Shown: positions 1 through 9,613, numbered from the stretch's first letter. The stretch: DNA of 59,699 nt from SHLQ01 sp964562985 (GCA_964562985.1 CAZLWE010000014.1:1-59699), one strand, 5' to 3'. Notes: generated by a model not told the origin, from the letters alone. Numbers and translations are program-made.

Positions 1-212
1 TGTTCTACGACCCCAACACCCAAACCTGGAAAACCAGACGGGCCACCCCCGACGAGATTCCCCCTGACGGCGGACCGGCTCCGAACAAACCACCCGGCAA
101 ATACCGAGCCAAACGGCGAACGACAAAACCCGAAACGGCCGAGACCCGTCGTACCAAACCGTACCTCCACGAACGACCCCCAGCGCCGGGCATCCGGCCG
201 AGCCTGTTCTAA
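1..212 (+). CDS. C-terminal fragment of an unidentified protein
   Basis: An open frame enters from the left edge (first full codon at base 3) and runs 69 codons to a TAA at 210-212. It begins FYDPNTQTWKTRRATPDEIP and is Pro/Arg/Lys-rich afterwards, ending PGIRPSLF. The YDPNTxTW start resembles the tail that follows the HNH nuclease domain in many actinobacterial DUF222/HNH proteins, but too little remains to assign it. The minus-strand frame over the same bases (5-193) looks like a shadow. The gene is cut by the window edge, so its start and domains are outside view. Confidence 0.4.
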   Translation, partial: FYDPNTQTWKTRRATPDEIPPDGGPAPNKPPGKYRAKRRTTKPETAETRRTKPYLHERPPAPGIRPSLF

Positions 213-281
213 GAGCCTGTCTCACACCGAGCTTGTCTGCTCGCCCGAGACTTGCAGGGTCGCCTGAGGCCGATCCTGGAT

Positions 282-707
282 TTAGCCGGAGTCGCGCACT
301 GGCGTCCAGGGGAGTGGTGCGATGTCGGGTTCGAGCCAAGCGGCACGTGCCTCGGGAGACATCAGGCGGTCTTTGGTCCAGTGGTTCATCGTTGCATCGC
401 GACTCACGCTGGGCTCGTCGAAGAGCGCCTCAGGAGAATCTGCGCCGAGGGCGTCGATCGCTGTGACGTAGTAGACCGTCATGGTCTCGTGGTAGCCCGA
501 GGCCGCCGTGTTTTGGATACCGATGCCACAGTTGTGCTCGATGATCGAATCCCGCAAATGGGTAAGCGCTTCGGCGGCGCTGCGAGTGCGCAGCGCCATC
601 CAACAGGTAATGAGGTGGGCCTCGTGAGTCCACTCGTCCTTGCCGAGCTTCCCGTCGATAAATGCGCGGTAGGTGGCTTCGTGGCTTGCCATCGCTTCGG
701 TATGCAT
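282..707 (-). CDS. conserved hypothetical protein, ~141 aa, no assigned function
   Basis: The protein has the pattern HEAHLITCWMAL near residue 30 and GYHETMTVYY near residue 70. I recognise this pair of histidine-containing motifs from a widespread uncharacterised bacterial family in which a W-x-L helix and a GYHET-T segment are conserved. It is probably a soluble all-helical protein; no signal peptide or membrane segment is visible. The frame opens with TTG at 725, but ATG at 707 or ATG at 692 (MASHEATYRAF) is more likely; I chose 707. It lies 48 bases downstream of the acyltransferase gene on the same strand and may be the last gene of that run. No function should be inferred beyond family membership. 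Confidence 0.7.
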   Translation of the reverse strand: MHTEAMASHEATYRAFIDGKLGKDEWTHEAHLITCWMALRTRSAAEALTHLRDSIIEHNCGIGIQNTAASGYHETMTVYYVTAIDALGADSPEALFDEPSVSRDATMNHWTKDRLMSPEARAAWLEPDIAPLPWTPVRDSG

Positions 708-755
708 GTTTTCAGTATGGGCCAATATCGACGCGTCGCCGGTTCGCTACCACAG

Positions 756-2918
756 CTACGCGTTTGGGAAGAGCGCTTCCTCGAGGAGAACCGAGAATAC
801 CGGAGCGAGTGTCGTCGAAAACGTGCCGGTTAGGTGTTGGGTGTCGCGGTACTTGATGACTCCACCCGGCGTCACCATCTGACACGGGTCGCTCTCGCAC
901 ACGTAGGGGGTGATGTCGAGATGATGCGACTCGCCGACGGCCCGCACTTCGGCCTCGAACAATGCCGTGTCGCGTAGGACGTGGCCTTCGGCGGGGAATC
1001 CACATTCGGCGGGGTCGGTCGGGTTTCTCGATAGGCAGTTCGCAACGTTGTGCGGCGCCCGGGGAGTGTCCCGCATGACGACGACGGTCCCGAACTGCTC
1101 GGTGAGCCGATCATGAACCTCGCGATGGCCGTCGGCCCACGCTTCTACGACCTGTTCTGGCTGTTCGAGGAGTTGGCCCTCGGCGTCGACTAACCGCTCC
1201 TGATGCTGGAAGGCCCGAGAGATAAGCACGCCATCTGCTTCGACCGTGTCGAGTTCGGCGAGGAGGTTCTCGTTCCATTGAGCGCATTCATGAAACTCGC
1301 GGTTGAGCTGGTTCGCCCAGAGCGAGGCACCCGTCACCGGGCACGCCCCCTTGATCCAAGAGACGATTCGCCAACCGTTCTCCTGGCCAGCGAGGTGTAG
1401 TGCGGGTAAGAAGTGCTGCATGTGGCTATCGCCGATAGCGATGATGGTTCGATCGCCGTCTTCGTCTCCAAAGACACAGTCAGGGGCGATCTCGACCTGC
1501 TCGAAATTGCTGAAGCACGCCCCCATCGCGAGCTCCGGGCGGTCTTGGCCGACCGAGTCGTTCGCGGCTTCTTCAGGGGTCATCGCTCGCACGAGGAGTG
1601 TGGTCGGCACTAACGACGTCGCCGAGCTTGGGGAGATAGTGGTCGCGGGGGTTTGCCCCGAGTCGCTTGCGGGTTCGACACCGGTGGTGCTTGGGGCGAC
1701 CCTTTCGGCGGGTGCGTTCGCCGGTGAGGCAACTGGGACCGTGACGGTAGTGCCACCGGTGTTGCCAGCTGCGAGGAAGAGCGCCCCGCCCAAGATGGGG
1801 GCGAGCATTAGTGCGGCCCCGAGCGCAAAGTTCGGTCGGGTCGACACGGAGAGTCGGTTCGAAAGGCGAATGGGATTCTCGATGAGGTGGTGGCTGAGCC
1901 AAGCGAGGCCGAACGACGCGGAGACAGCGACGAAGGTCGCGATTCCCGTACTCAGGCCGACATTCCACCGTTGGTTCGCGAGGAGTGCGATGCCAATCGC
2001 GGGCCAGTGCCACAGGTACCACGCGTAGGAGAGTCGGCCGAGTCTCGGAAGAGGGTCCCGTTCAAGGATCATTGAGTTCGCCCCGAACACGATGATCATC
2101 GCCGCACCAAGAACGGGCACGAGTGCCGCGTAGCCGGGGAACTGGGTTTGCTCGTTGTAGGTCACTGCCGAAGCCAGGATCGCGACCAGACCGAACCCAA
2201 CCAAAGGTGCTCGATTGCGAGGGGTCGCGAACGATTGCAGCCTTGGGGCAGCAATCGCGAGCAATGCGCCGACCCCCATCTCCCAGAACCTGCCAAACGA
2301 TGAGAAATAGCTTCCCGGCACCTGTTGGACGGCGTTCGATACCGCAATGGCAAAGGAGCCAGCCACGATCGCTGCCGTCACGAACCCGAGCACCAGGGTG
2401 TGCTTCCCCTTGATAGCCACTCGCGCGGCCCATAGCGCGAGCACCACCACAATCGGCCAGACAAGATAGAACTGTTCCTCGATCGACAGCGACCAGTAGT
2501 GGAGGAGCAGACTCTCGGTTGGGTTCACCGCGGTGTATTCCGCAGTCTGGGACCCGAAGCGCCAGTTCGCGGCGTACAGAGATGCCCATCGGGCATCGGT
2601 GATGAGCGAAGTTCGCTGAAGGGGAGTGAGCAGCCAGCCGCCGATGATGAGCGTTGTTGCCAACACGGTTGCGGCCAGCGGCAGCAGCCTCCGGATGCGT
2701 CGGGCAAAGAAGTCGATCACATCGATCGAACCAGCGGCCTGGTACTCGCGGAGGAGTAAGCCTGTGATCAGGTAACCCGAGATCACAAAGAAGACATCTA
2801 CACCGACATAGCCACCACCGAACCGAGTGACCCCTGCGTGGTACAAAACAACCAGCAGGATCGATACGAATCGCAGCCCATCGATGTCGCCCCGGTAGTG
2901 GCTACTGGTGGAGCTCAT
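756..2918 (-). CDS. membrane acyltransferase family 3 with C-terminal SGNH domain (OafA/YrhL-like)
   Basis: This 720-residue protein O-acylates an extracytoplasmic glycan or other envelope target. Residues ~8-350 form the acyltransferase-3 membrane domain: YRGDIDGLRFVSILLVVLYH carries the conserved Arg/Asp and His27, and about ten hydrophobic segments follow, including GGGYVGVDVFFVISGYLITG. A Thr/Ser/Pro-rich linker (~400-450) leads to an SGNH-hydrolase-like domain with GDSH at 496-499 and a C-terminal D692-x2-H695 pair, completing the expected Ser/Asp/His set. The open frame extends upstream to 3434 inside the next gene. The start at ATG 2918 (MSSTSSHYRG) fits the family and leaves a 58-base gap. 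The acceptor cannot be told from sequence; the exopolysaccharide genes at 48-55 kb are one candidate source. Confidence 0.88.
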   Translation of the reverse strand: MSSTSSHYRGDIDGLRFVSILLVVLYHAGVTRFGGGYVGVDVFFVISGYLITGLLLREYQAAGSIDVIDFFARRIRRLLPLAATVLATTLIIGGWLLTPLQRTSLITDARWASLYAANWRFGSQTAEYTAVNPTESLLLHYWSLSIEEQFYLVWPIVVVLALWAARVAIKGKHTLVLGFVTAAIVAGSFAIAVSNAVQQVPGSYFSSFGRFWEMGVGALLAIAAPRLQSFATPRNRAPLVGFGLVAILASAVTYNEQTQFPGYAALVPVLGAAMIIVFGANSMILERDPLPRLGRLSYAWYLWHWPAIGIALLANQRWNVGLSTGIATFVAVSASFGLAWLSHHLIENPIRLSNRLSVSTRPNFALGAALMLAPILGGALFLAAGNTGGTTVTVPVASPANAPAERVAPSTTGVEPASDSGQTPATTISPSSATSLVPTTLLVRAMTPEEAANDSVGQDRPELAMGACFSNFEQVEIAPDCVFGDEDGDRTIIAIGDSHMQHFLPALHLAGQENGWRIVSWIKGACPVTGASLWANQLNREFHECAQWNENLLAELDTVEADGVLISRAFQHQERLVDAEGQLLEQPEQVVEAWADGHREVHDRLTEQFGTVVVMRDTPRAPHNVANCLSRNPTDPAECGFPAEGHVLRDTALFEAEVRAVGESHHLDITPYVCESDPCQMVTPGGVIKYRDTQHLTGTFSTTLAPVFSVLLEEALFPNA

Positions 2919-2976
2919 CGCTTCAACTCTAGTGTCGTCGGGCCCCACGGAAGAGGTCGTGCCGGCGACGGGAATG

Positions 2977-5514
2977 TCAGGAGCGCATACGTTCGGCGGT
3001 CGGGTCCCAGATCGGCTCGGTCTGGATCTTCGCATCTCGCATGACACCGAGTATCTCGATCTGCCAGCCCTCGGTACGGTCTGCGTGTTCGGCGGGGACG
3101 TAACCCATCGCCACGGAGATGTCGCTGTGATGGGCATAGCCGCCGGAGGTAATCCAGCCGACGACCTCACCATCGAGCCACACGGGTTCGTCGCCCATGA
3201 CATCGGCGTTGCCTTCCTCGGCTCCAGGAGGAATGTCGACCGTCCAGGTGCACAGCTTGCGAGCCGGCCCGGATTCGGCGACCGCTGCCACGGCGTCTCG
3301 GCCGATGAAGTCTTTGTCGAGATCGACGAAACGGTCGAGGTTCGCCTCGATCGGGTCGTAGATCGGGCGGTACTCGCGGGCCCACGAACCGAAGCTCTTG
3401 TCGAGGCGCAACGAGTCCAACGCCTTCGAGCCAAACAGGCCGATTCCTAAGTCTGCGCCAGCCTCCATCAGCAGGTCGAAGCAGTAGCGCTGGTAGCTAG
3501 CGGGCATCCAGAACTCGTATCCGAGATCGCCGGTGAAGGTCACGCGACCACACAAAACCCTCGCCCACCCGAGCTCGATCTCTTTGAAGGCCATGAACCG
3601 GAACGCGTCGTTCGACACGTCGGTATCGGTGACCCGCTCCAAAAGTTCTCGGCTCTTCGGGCCGGCGATCGATAGGCCGCACATCTCGTACCCAAACGAC
3701 CGGTACGAGACGGTGCCATCTGTCGGCAGCAGTGATTCGAAGTAGCGCTGGTAGTAGCGGGTCGCGATTCCGGAGCCGAACATCATGAATCGCTCGCCGT
3801 CGGCAGTGGTGTTGCCAGTGGCTCCAGCGGTGACGGTCGCTAGTGGACCTTCGGGTTCACCCGGTGTTGCCGGTAGGCATGCCACCGTGAGGTCGCCGAT
3901 GAGCTTGCCGTTGTGGTTCGTCATTGGTGTGAGCGACATGCGTCCCGGTTTCGGGATGCGGCCGGCGAGCACACCGTCGAGCCACTCGCGCGCACCAGCA
4001 CCGGAGAACGAGAACTTGGAGAACCCGGTGGTGTCAATCAGGCCGACACCGTTTCGCACCGTCTCGACCTCGGAGCGCACTTGGTCCCATGCGTTCGAGC
4101 GATAGAACGTGACGTCTTCAATCGGCTCGGCACCTTCGGCCTGATACCACTGAGCAGATTCGAGTCCATAGCTGTTGCCCCACACCGCATTGGCGTCGGA
4201 GAGCTTGTCGTAAATGGGTGTGGTCTGGAGGTTGCGTCCCTGTGGGAGAAACTCGTTGGGGAACGTGATGCGGAACCTGCGTCCATAGTTCTCGCGGACT
4301 TTGACGTCGGTGAACGACATGGTGTTGAAGTCGCCGAAGCGGGCGATGTCCATGCCCCAGATGTCGTGACCGGGATCGCCTTCGGTCATCCAGTTGGCGA
4401 GCGCAAGGCCAACACCGCCGCCTTGGGACAGGCCCGCCATGATCGCTGTGGCTGACCAGTAGCCGGGGAGTCCGCGCACGGGGCCGAGGCATGGGTTGCC
4501 GTCGGGAGCGAACACGAATGGCCCGTTGATTACCGTCTTGATTCCGGACTCGGCGAAGATCGGGAAGTGCTTGAAGCCGCGTTCGAGGTGGTCGGCGAGG
4601 TGTTCGAGGTCTGGGTTCAGCAATTGCATGCCGAAGTCCCACGGTGTTTGCTTGGGCGACCATGGGATTCCGTTTGGTTCGTAGGTTCCAAGCAGGAGGC
4701 CGCCGCCTTCTTGGCGCATGTAGATCTCGCCACCGAAGTCGACGGCGTGAAGCACCTCTTTGCCGGTGGACTCGTTGATCTCGGCCACCTGGGGCAGGTC
4801 CTCGGTGATGATGTATTGGTGGGCCATCGCCAGGATCGGCAGTTCGAGACCGACCATGCGCCCAACCTCGCGGCCCCACAGGCCCCCGGCGTTTACGACG
4901 TGTTCGCAGTGGATCGTTTCGAGCTCTTCGCCTGTCGAGGTGCGCATGGTGTGCACCTCCCAACCGCCGTCGCCAACGCGGTTCATCGATCGGGCCCAGG
5001 TGTCCCGGTAGACCTCGGCACCCGCCTGGCGAGCGGCTTTGGCGTATGCGTTAGTAACGCCGGTCGGGTCGACGTGGCCTTCGTGCGCGTCCCACATCGC
5101 GCCGACGAAATATTGCTCGTCGAAGATCGGGTGGATCTCGGCGGCTTCTGCGACAGAGATCAGCTCGGTATCCATACCGAGGTAGCGGCCCTTTGCGTGG
5201 GTGGCCTTCAACCAGTCGTAGCGCTCGGGGGTATCGGCGAGCATGACCCCGCCGGTTATGTGAATGCCACAGTCCTGGCCGGAGACCTCCTCGATCTCTT
5301 TGTAAAGCTCGATCGTGTACTGCTGCAGCTTGGCGACGTTTGGGTCGCCGTTCAGCGTGTGCATCCCACCGGCTGAATGCCAGGTCGACCCAGCCGTCAG
5401 TTCAGTGCGTTCGAGCAGGACCACATCGGTCCAGCCGTTCTTCGTCAAGTGATAGAGAATCGACGCCCCGACAACGCCGCCGCCGATCACCACCACCCGT
5501 GTGCTCGTCTTCAT
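2977..5514 (-). CDS. FAD-dependent dimethylglycine/sarcosine dehydrogenase-like protein with GcvT domain
   Basis: The 845-residue protein probably oxidises an N-methylated glycine derivative and passes the one-carbon unit to tetrahydrofolate. Residues 1-~370 are a DAO-type FAD domain with the dinucleotide motif GGGVVG at 11-16 and STWHSAGG at 43-50; His46 matches the histidine that covalently binds FAD in dimethylglycine dehydrogenases. A short FAO_M-like segment (~370-430) is followed by an aminomethyltransferase GcvT fold (~430-710) and GcvT C-terminal barrel (~730-830). The length is typical of the fusion family. It is divergent from the gene at 5577, so the 62 bases between should hold its promoter. 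The exact substrate (dimethylglycine, sarcosine or another methylamine) is not resolvable here. Confidence 0.88.
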   Translation of the reverse strand: MKTSTRVVVIGGGVVGASILYHLTKNGWTDVVLLERTELTAGSTWHSAGGMHTLNGDPNVAKLQQYTIELYKEIEEVSGQDCGIHITGGVMLADTPERYDWLKATHAKGRYLGMDTELISVAEAAEIHPIFDEQYFVGAMWDAHEGHVDPTGVTNAYAKAARQAGAEVYRDTWARSMNRVGDGGWEVHTMRTSTGEELETIHCEHVVNAGGLWGREVGRMVGLELPILAMAHQYIITEDLPQVAEINESTGKEVLHAVDFGGEIYMRQEGGGLLLGTYEPNGIPWSPKQTPWDFGMQLLNPDLEHLADHLERGFKHFPIFAESGIKTVINGPFVFAPDGNPCLGPVRGLPGYWSATAIMAGLSQGGGVGLALANWMTEGDPGHDIWGMDIARFGDFNTMSFTDVKVRENYGRRFRITFPNEFLPQGRNLQTTPIYDKLSDANAVWGNSYGLESAQWYQAEGAEPIEDVTFYRSNAWDQVRSEVETVRNGVGLIDTTGFSKFSFSGAGAREWLDGVLAGRIPKPGRMSLTPMTNHNGKLIGDLTVACLPATPGEPEGPLATVTAGATGNTTADGERFMMFGSGIATRYYQRYFESLLPTDGTVSYRSFGYEMCGLSIAGPKSRELLERVTDTDVSNDAFRFMAFKEIELGWARVLCGRVTFTGDLGYEFWMPASYQRYCFDLLMEAGADLGIGLFGSKALDSLRLDKSFGSWAREYRPIYDPIEANLDRFVDLDKDFIGRDAVAAVAESGPARKLCTWTVDIPPGAEEGNADVMGDEPVWLDGEVVGWITSGGYAHHSDISVAMGYVPAEHADRTEGWQIEILGVMRDAKIQTEPIWDPTAERMRS

Positions 5515-5576
5515 GGCGAGAGCGTAATCACGGCGGCTATTTCAGGACGAATCGCGAACAACGGGGTCTCACCTCA

Positions 5577-7163
5577 ATGTTCGCGGTCTGTCACACTGGG
5601 AGCGTGGTAAAGGGAGTTGAGGGCGGGAGCTCGATTGGGCGAATTGAGATCGAGTCTGACGCCCCCAGTGATCCAGATCTTGGTGCGGATGTTCCGGCGC
5701 CCGAGCCATCGTCTCGTGGCCGTTCCGTCGTCGTCCTTGGGTTGGTTGCTCTCGCCATCGTCGGCGTCACCTTCTTCTTGATACGACCCGGTGATGGTCT
5801 TGCTGGGGAGGGCCCACTTCGAGGAGCCGCTCCGGTACAAGAGCCGCCGGCGCTCACTTTGCCGGAGTCAACGATTCTGCGATTCACCGCACTTGACACT
5901 CCCCAGCCGTTGACCTCCATCGTCCGACTCGATGACGGCTTCATCGGGAACGCCGGTGGCGAAGGAACAACGCCGACGATTCTGCGTTCCGACGATGGCG
6001 ATGCATGGCGAGAAGTGGAGACCGCGGTGACCACACTTGGCACCGAAACTGATGGGGAACGATTCTGGTTCGATCTCCAGCTCGCAAACGGTCGACTCCA
6101 GATGCGGGGGCAAACAATCGAGGATGAGCAGATCCTTACCCCGCAAGACATCTTCATCTCAAACGATGGGGTGTTATGGGAACAGATCGACGGCATCGGC
6201 TCCGCCGGTGGACAGCGGCGGGGCGAGTCTCTCATCACACAGAACACGGATGGCCAGTTCACCCTCGGTATTGGATCCGAGGAGCTCGTGAGCAGGTTCT
6301 TGGAGGAACATACCACCCTGCAAGAGCTTGATTTCCCTGCATGCGATCTCGACCGTCAGGGAGGCGGTGACGAACCTGTCTTTGTGGTGGGAGATTGCGC
6401 AGGCGCGGATTTGGTGCGCGACGTTGGTGCGTCGTTTTTCGACAGTGCCGTCGGCGACGAGGAGCTGTTGGACTGCATGTTCGCCTTGAGCGAGATTGGG
6501 CCGGGTCGGGCTTTGGTCCATCAACCCTCTGATGGGGAACGAATGATCCTCGGCCGGGTGAACTTTTTCGAGTTCCCATTTGTCTTGGCTGACGGTGGTT
6601 TTTCTCTTGTCGACATTGGCGGTTTCGGCGAGGGAACGTCCCTTCGAGACGATCGATGCGATGGCATTGTGGATATTTCGTCGGAGCCTGAGCCGTCCGT
6701 CGTAGTGGTAGATGGCGCTACCAACGAATTGCGTCGGTGGCCGCTTCCCGACCCGGAGTTTGGTTCTGGTTCGGTAAGCCTCGCGACGGTCGTCGGGGAG
6801 TTCTCCGCTGCCGATGGTGGCGCACAACTACTGGTGAGCTACGACCAGGCTCTGTGGTCACTCGACCGTTCAATTGGATCTTGGACGATCCTTCAACGTG
6901 TCACCGAGGAACTGCCGATTGGACGATCGCCAATCTTTGGCGGCGCTGCTCTTCGCAGCTCGGCGACCAGTGATCTGCTCTACGGCGTGACCGGTGAGCA
7001 ACTGATCATCGTCGATCCGGTCGCGAACGACGTGGGAGAGCCGATCTCGCTGTCGCTCGAGCCACCGACACTTCGCCGCGAAATAGACGGGATCGTGTAT
7101 GTCGACGATGAGTCGGTCTTCGTCCAGACTGCGAGGCGGGTCTGGAGGATTCCCCTTCGCTAA
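5577..7163 (+). CDS. membrane-anchored protein with Asp-box-like (BNR) repeats, function unknown
   Basis: The protein has an acidic cytoplasmic tail, one transmembrane segment at about residues 50-69 (VVVLGLVALAIVGVTFFLI) and a ~450-residue extracytoplasmic domain. That domain contains ILRSDDGDAWREV and FISNDGVLWEQID, which match the S-x-D-G-x-x-W Asp-box seen on beta-propeller blades of sialidase-like folds, so a propeller is likely. No catalytic residues are recognisable. The ATG at 5577 is the first plausible start beyond the divergent FAD gene; GTG 5604, preceded by GGGAG, is an equally credible start that trims nine residues. It ends three bases before the converging PPOX gene. Confidence 0.75.
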   Translation: MFAVCHTGSVVKGVEGGSSIGRIEIESDAPSDPDLGADVPAPEPSSRGRSVVVLGLVALAIVGVTFFLIRPGDGLAGEGPLRGAAPVQEPPALTLPESTILRFTALDTPQPLTSIVRLDDGFIGNAGGEGTTPTILRSDDGDAWREVETAVTTLGTETDGERFWFDLQLANGRLQMRGQTIEDEQILTPQDIFISNDGVLWEQIDGIGSAGGQRRGESLITQNTDGQFTLGIGSEELVSRFLEEHTTLQELDFPACDLDRQGGGDEPVFVVGDCAGADLVRDVGASFFDSAVGDEELLDCMFALSEIGPGRALVHQPSDGERMILGRVNFFEFPFVLADGGFSLVDIGGFGEGTSLRDDRCDGIVDISSEPEPSVVVVDGATNELRRWPLPDPEFGSGSVSLATVVGEFSAADGGAQLLVSYDQALWSLDRSIGSWTILQRVTEELPIGRSPIFGGAALRSSATSDLLYGVTGEQLIIVDPVANDVGEPISLSLEPPTLRREIDGIVYVDDESVFVQTARRVWRIPLR

Positions 7164-7166
7164 GGG

Positions 7167-7559
7167 CTATTCGTCGTCGAGCGTGATGACGACGGCGGTA
7201 TCGGTGCCCGAATCTTTGCCGATTGCCTTGCGGATTTTGCCGAAGAAGTTGATCATCGCGAATTGGATCCCGTACTTGGACTGGATGAGAGACCTGACCC
7301 GCTCGAACTCCGCACCTTGCGACGCTATGGCGGTTCCTTCGACGACATCGGTTCCCGCAGTAACGGTGCCTTTGGCGTCACACGGCTGCAACGTGACCCG
7401 AGAGTCGTTGTTGAGCCGCTTGACCTTCCAACTTGTCGAAAAGGTTGTGAACCCGACTGTGCCGTCACCGGTGTCGGTGATCCACACCGGGCATGGCTTG
7501 GGGCGGCCGTCCTTGGTAAAGGTCGTCAGGTTTACGTACTTTTCGTCGGCGATACCCAT
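7167..7559 (-). CDS. PPOX-class probable F420-dependent oxidoreductase (Rv2061c-like)
   Basis: This 130-residue split-barrel flavoprotein fold begins with the family-typical KYVNLTTFTKDGRPKPCPVW, followed by GFTTFSTSWKVKRLNNDSRV and VTLQPCDAKG. The spacing matches the actinobacterial TIGR03666-type PPOX enzymes, which are predicted to bind F420 or FMN. The substrate is unknown. There is an ATG start at 7559. It is followed on the same strand by nothing and preceded, 53 bases upstream, by the HD-GYP gene. Heme or biliverdin chemistry is possible in the wider family and cannot be excluded. Confidence 0.85.
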   Translation of the reverse strand: MGIADEKYVNLTTFTKDGRPKPCPVWITDTGDGTVGFTTFSTSWKVKRLNNDSRVTLQPCDAKGTVTAGTDVVEGTAIASQGAEFERVRSLIQSKYGIQFAMINFFGKIRKAIGKDSGTDTAVVITLDDE

Positions 7560-7612
7560 GAGGCCGAGACTAGCTTTAAGCGCACATAATGACCAGTGGA
7601 TCGGTGGCAGTC

Positions 7613-9613
7613 CTAGCAGGATGTGACTACTCGAAATCCATCCGCGCCCAGCGCTGTGCCACTCCCGAACTCGACGTACACGGTCGTCGAGTCGTTTTCG
7701 ATGTGGTCGGTATGCCCAATATTCGCTACATCGTTATAAACGATTGCTGGGTTTTCGAAGAAGGTCATGAGCTCGGGTTTGTGGTTGATTCCGAGAATTT
7801 CCTGATCAAACGTCATTTCGACCACCACGACGTCATGGGTGCTGGGTCGGATCTGCACCAGCCATACGCACACGACATCGCCGGCGTCGAGGCCTTCATT
7901 TGCGTTGGTCGGCTCCCCGAACCTGGGGTCTCGGAGCGTGGGGTAGTTGACCAGTGTGATGTCCGTGGGCAGGATGAAGCCTTCCTGCTCAGGAATAACA
8001 ATGGCGGTGTTGGAGCGTGTCGGGACCGGCAACACGGGTACCTGGGAGATGGGAGATATCTGAAACCCCGTTCCTGTGACCGGAGGCGGCGGCGTGGTTG
8101 TTGTCGTAGACGTCGTTGTTGTGGTGGGAGCGGTGGTCGTGGACGTAGTGGTGGTGGGTGCCGCTGCTGTTGTGGTGGGCGGCGTGGTTGTGGTGGTTGG
8201 CGCCGCCGTGGTGGTGGTGGTCGTGGTTGATGTCGGGCTGATGATTGTGGGGGTGGTCGTGGTTGATGTCGGGCTGATGATTGTGGGGGTGGTGGTGACC
8301 GGGACTGTGCTGGTGATGCTCGTGGTGGTTGCCGGGGTGGTGCTTGTGGTGGTTGCCGGGGTGATGCTCGTGGTCGTGACGCTGCTCGGCACAAAAATCG
8401 ATTCCGGGCTTGTTAACGGCGGTCCGGCCACGATGACCGGTGTTGTGGTTGGGGTGTTGGCGGTGGGGGTGATCGGTCCCGTGGTGGTGGTTTCGGCTGG
8501 GGGTTGCTCGACGACGACGGCGGGTTGTTCAAAGGCGATTTGTGGTGGGGGTGTGGTGGTTGGGCTGGGGGCGATGGTGCTGAGTGTGATGGCGGTTGCG
8601 GCCATGGCGCCAGCGACGGTGGCAGCGGGGGCGGATGCAACGGAAGCGATGCCGAGGGTTTGGGGGAGTTCGAGGAGCCAGCCCAGGAATCCTGCTCGGC
8701 TGGTGTTGCGGATGCCGGCTTGTAGAAAGGCGCGAACGATGACGGGGTCGAATTGGGTGCCGGCGTTGTCGACGAGTTCTTTGCGTGCGAACTCGATGGG
8801 TTGGGGGTTCTTGTAGCTGCGTTTGGAGGTGATTACGTCGTAGGCGTCTGCCACAGAGCAGATCCGTCCGGCGAGGCTGATGTCGGTCCCGGAGAGGCCG
8901 TTTGGATAGCCGGTGCCGTCCCAGCGTTCGTGGTGGTGGTTGGCAGCGCCGATCCAGGGGCCGAGGAAGTTCGTGAGAGGTTCGAGGAAGTCCGCGCCCA
9001 TGGCGGGGTGGGTCTTGAGGATTTCCCATTCTTCCTTGGTGGGGCGGCCTTCTTTTTGAAGGATTTCTGAGGGGACTGAGAGTTTGCCGACATCGTGGAG
9101 GATGAGGCCCCAGCGGAGTTTGTTGAGGTCTTCGTCGGCGAGGCCCATTTCGGTGCCGATTATTTCGCCGTATGCGCGGACTCGTTCGATGTGGCCTCGG
9201 GTGAGTCGGTCGTGTTTGTTGAAGGCGGTGATGAGGGTGATTGCTTCGCGGGCTGCTTCGCCCTCATCGTTGGGGAGGGTCGGGATGGCTTCTTTGAGCT
9301 TTTTGGTTCCGCCAGCGCGCAGCGCGGTGCCGAATCGAGAGGGGGCGTGGTCGGGGAAGACCAACGTCAACGACAGCAGCGAGGTGAGAGGAACAAACCG
9401 TTGGGCGATGAGCGCGAAGGTGCGGGCGACTACGAGTGACACGAGTAGTGCCTGCAGGATCCAGATGGGTAGGCGCAGCCAGCTACCGGCTTCGAAAAAG
9501 AGTGGGGCAAGCGTGCGAACGGCTATCCATGCGAACACGGCGGGCGCGATGAAGATCAGCACCCGTATGCCTCGCGCCAACCAAGGGCGCCCGTTCCATG
9601 TATTCGTAGTCAC
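7613..9613 (-). CDS. membrane HD-GYP-domain phosphohydrolase with Thr-rich extracellular arm and C-terminal domain
   Basis: Residues ~17-85 contain two or three transmembrane segments. An HD-GYP domain spans ~120-305 with LHDVGK (His174, Asp175), NHHHERWDGTGYP near 227-238 and SVADAYD near 254, the metal and signature motifs of cyclic-di-GMP phosphodiesterases of this class. A further hydrophobic stretch (~320-348) is followed by a ~160-residue Thr/Pro-rich linker (about 378-535) and a folded C-terminal domain of ~120 residues ending in DGFRVVTSC. This implies a cytoplasmic enzyme with an external sensor or adhesive tail, an unusual order. The frame opens TTG-GTG (9616/9613) with no clear Shine-Dalgarno; I chose GTG 9613. 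The domain could hydrolyse another phosphodiester; c-di-GMP is inferred from the family. Confidence 0.85.
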   Translation of the reverse strand: MTTNTWNGRPWLARGIRVLIFIAPAVFAWIAVRTLAPLFFEAGSWLRLPIWILQALLVSLVVARTFALIAQRFVPLTSLLSLTLVFPDHAPSRFGTALRAGGTKKLKEAIPTLPNDEGEAAREAITLITAFNKHDRLTRGHIERVRAYGEIIGTEMGLADEDLNKLRWGLILHDVGKLSVPSEILQKEGRPTKEEWEILKTHPAMGADFLEPLTNFLGPWIGAANHHHERWDGTGYPNGLSGTDISLAGRICSVADAYDVITSKRSYKNPQPIEFARKELVDNAGTQFDPVIVRAFLQAGIRNTSRAGFLGWLLELPQTLGIASVASAPAATVAGAMAATAITLSTIAPSPTTTPPPQIAFEQPAVVVEQPPAETTTTGPITPTANTPTTTPVIVAGPPLTSPESIFVPSSVTTTSITPATTTSTTPATTTSITSTVPVTTTPTIISPTSTTTTPTIISPTSTTTTTTTAAPTTTTTPPTTTAAAPTTTTSTTTAPTTTTTSTTTTTPPPPVTGTGFQISPISQVPVLPVPTRSNTAIVIPEQEGFILPTDITLVNYPTLRDPRFGEPTNANEGLDAGDVVCVWLVQIRPSTHDVVVVEMTFDQEILGINHKPELMTFFENPAIVYNDVANIGHTDHIENDSTTVYVEFGSGTALGADGFRVVTSC
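8221..8292 (-). repeat. two perfect tandem copies of a 36-bp unit in the Thr-rich linker
   Basis: Bases 8221-8256 and 8257-8292 are identical, and they encode two copies of a 12-residue Ser/Pro/Thr unit containing TIISPTSTTTT in the HD-GYP protein. A second, shorter periodicity of 24 bases (eight residues, TTTSITPA/TTTSTTPA) lies just above at about 8305-8380. These are in-frame coding repeats, probably variable in copy number between strains. Confidence 0.9.

Noticed and set aside
252..833. 193-residue plus-strand open frame
   Set aside because: It is antisense to the conserved 282-707 gene and has Arg/Cys-rich composition without motifs.
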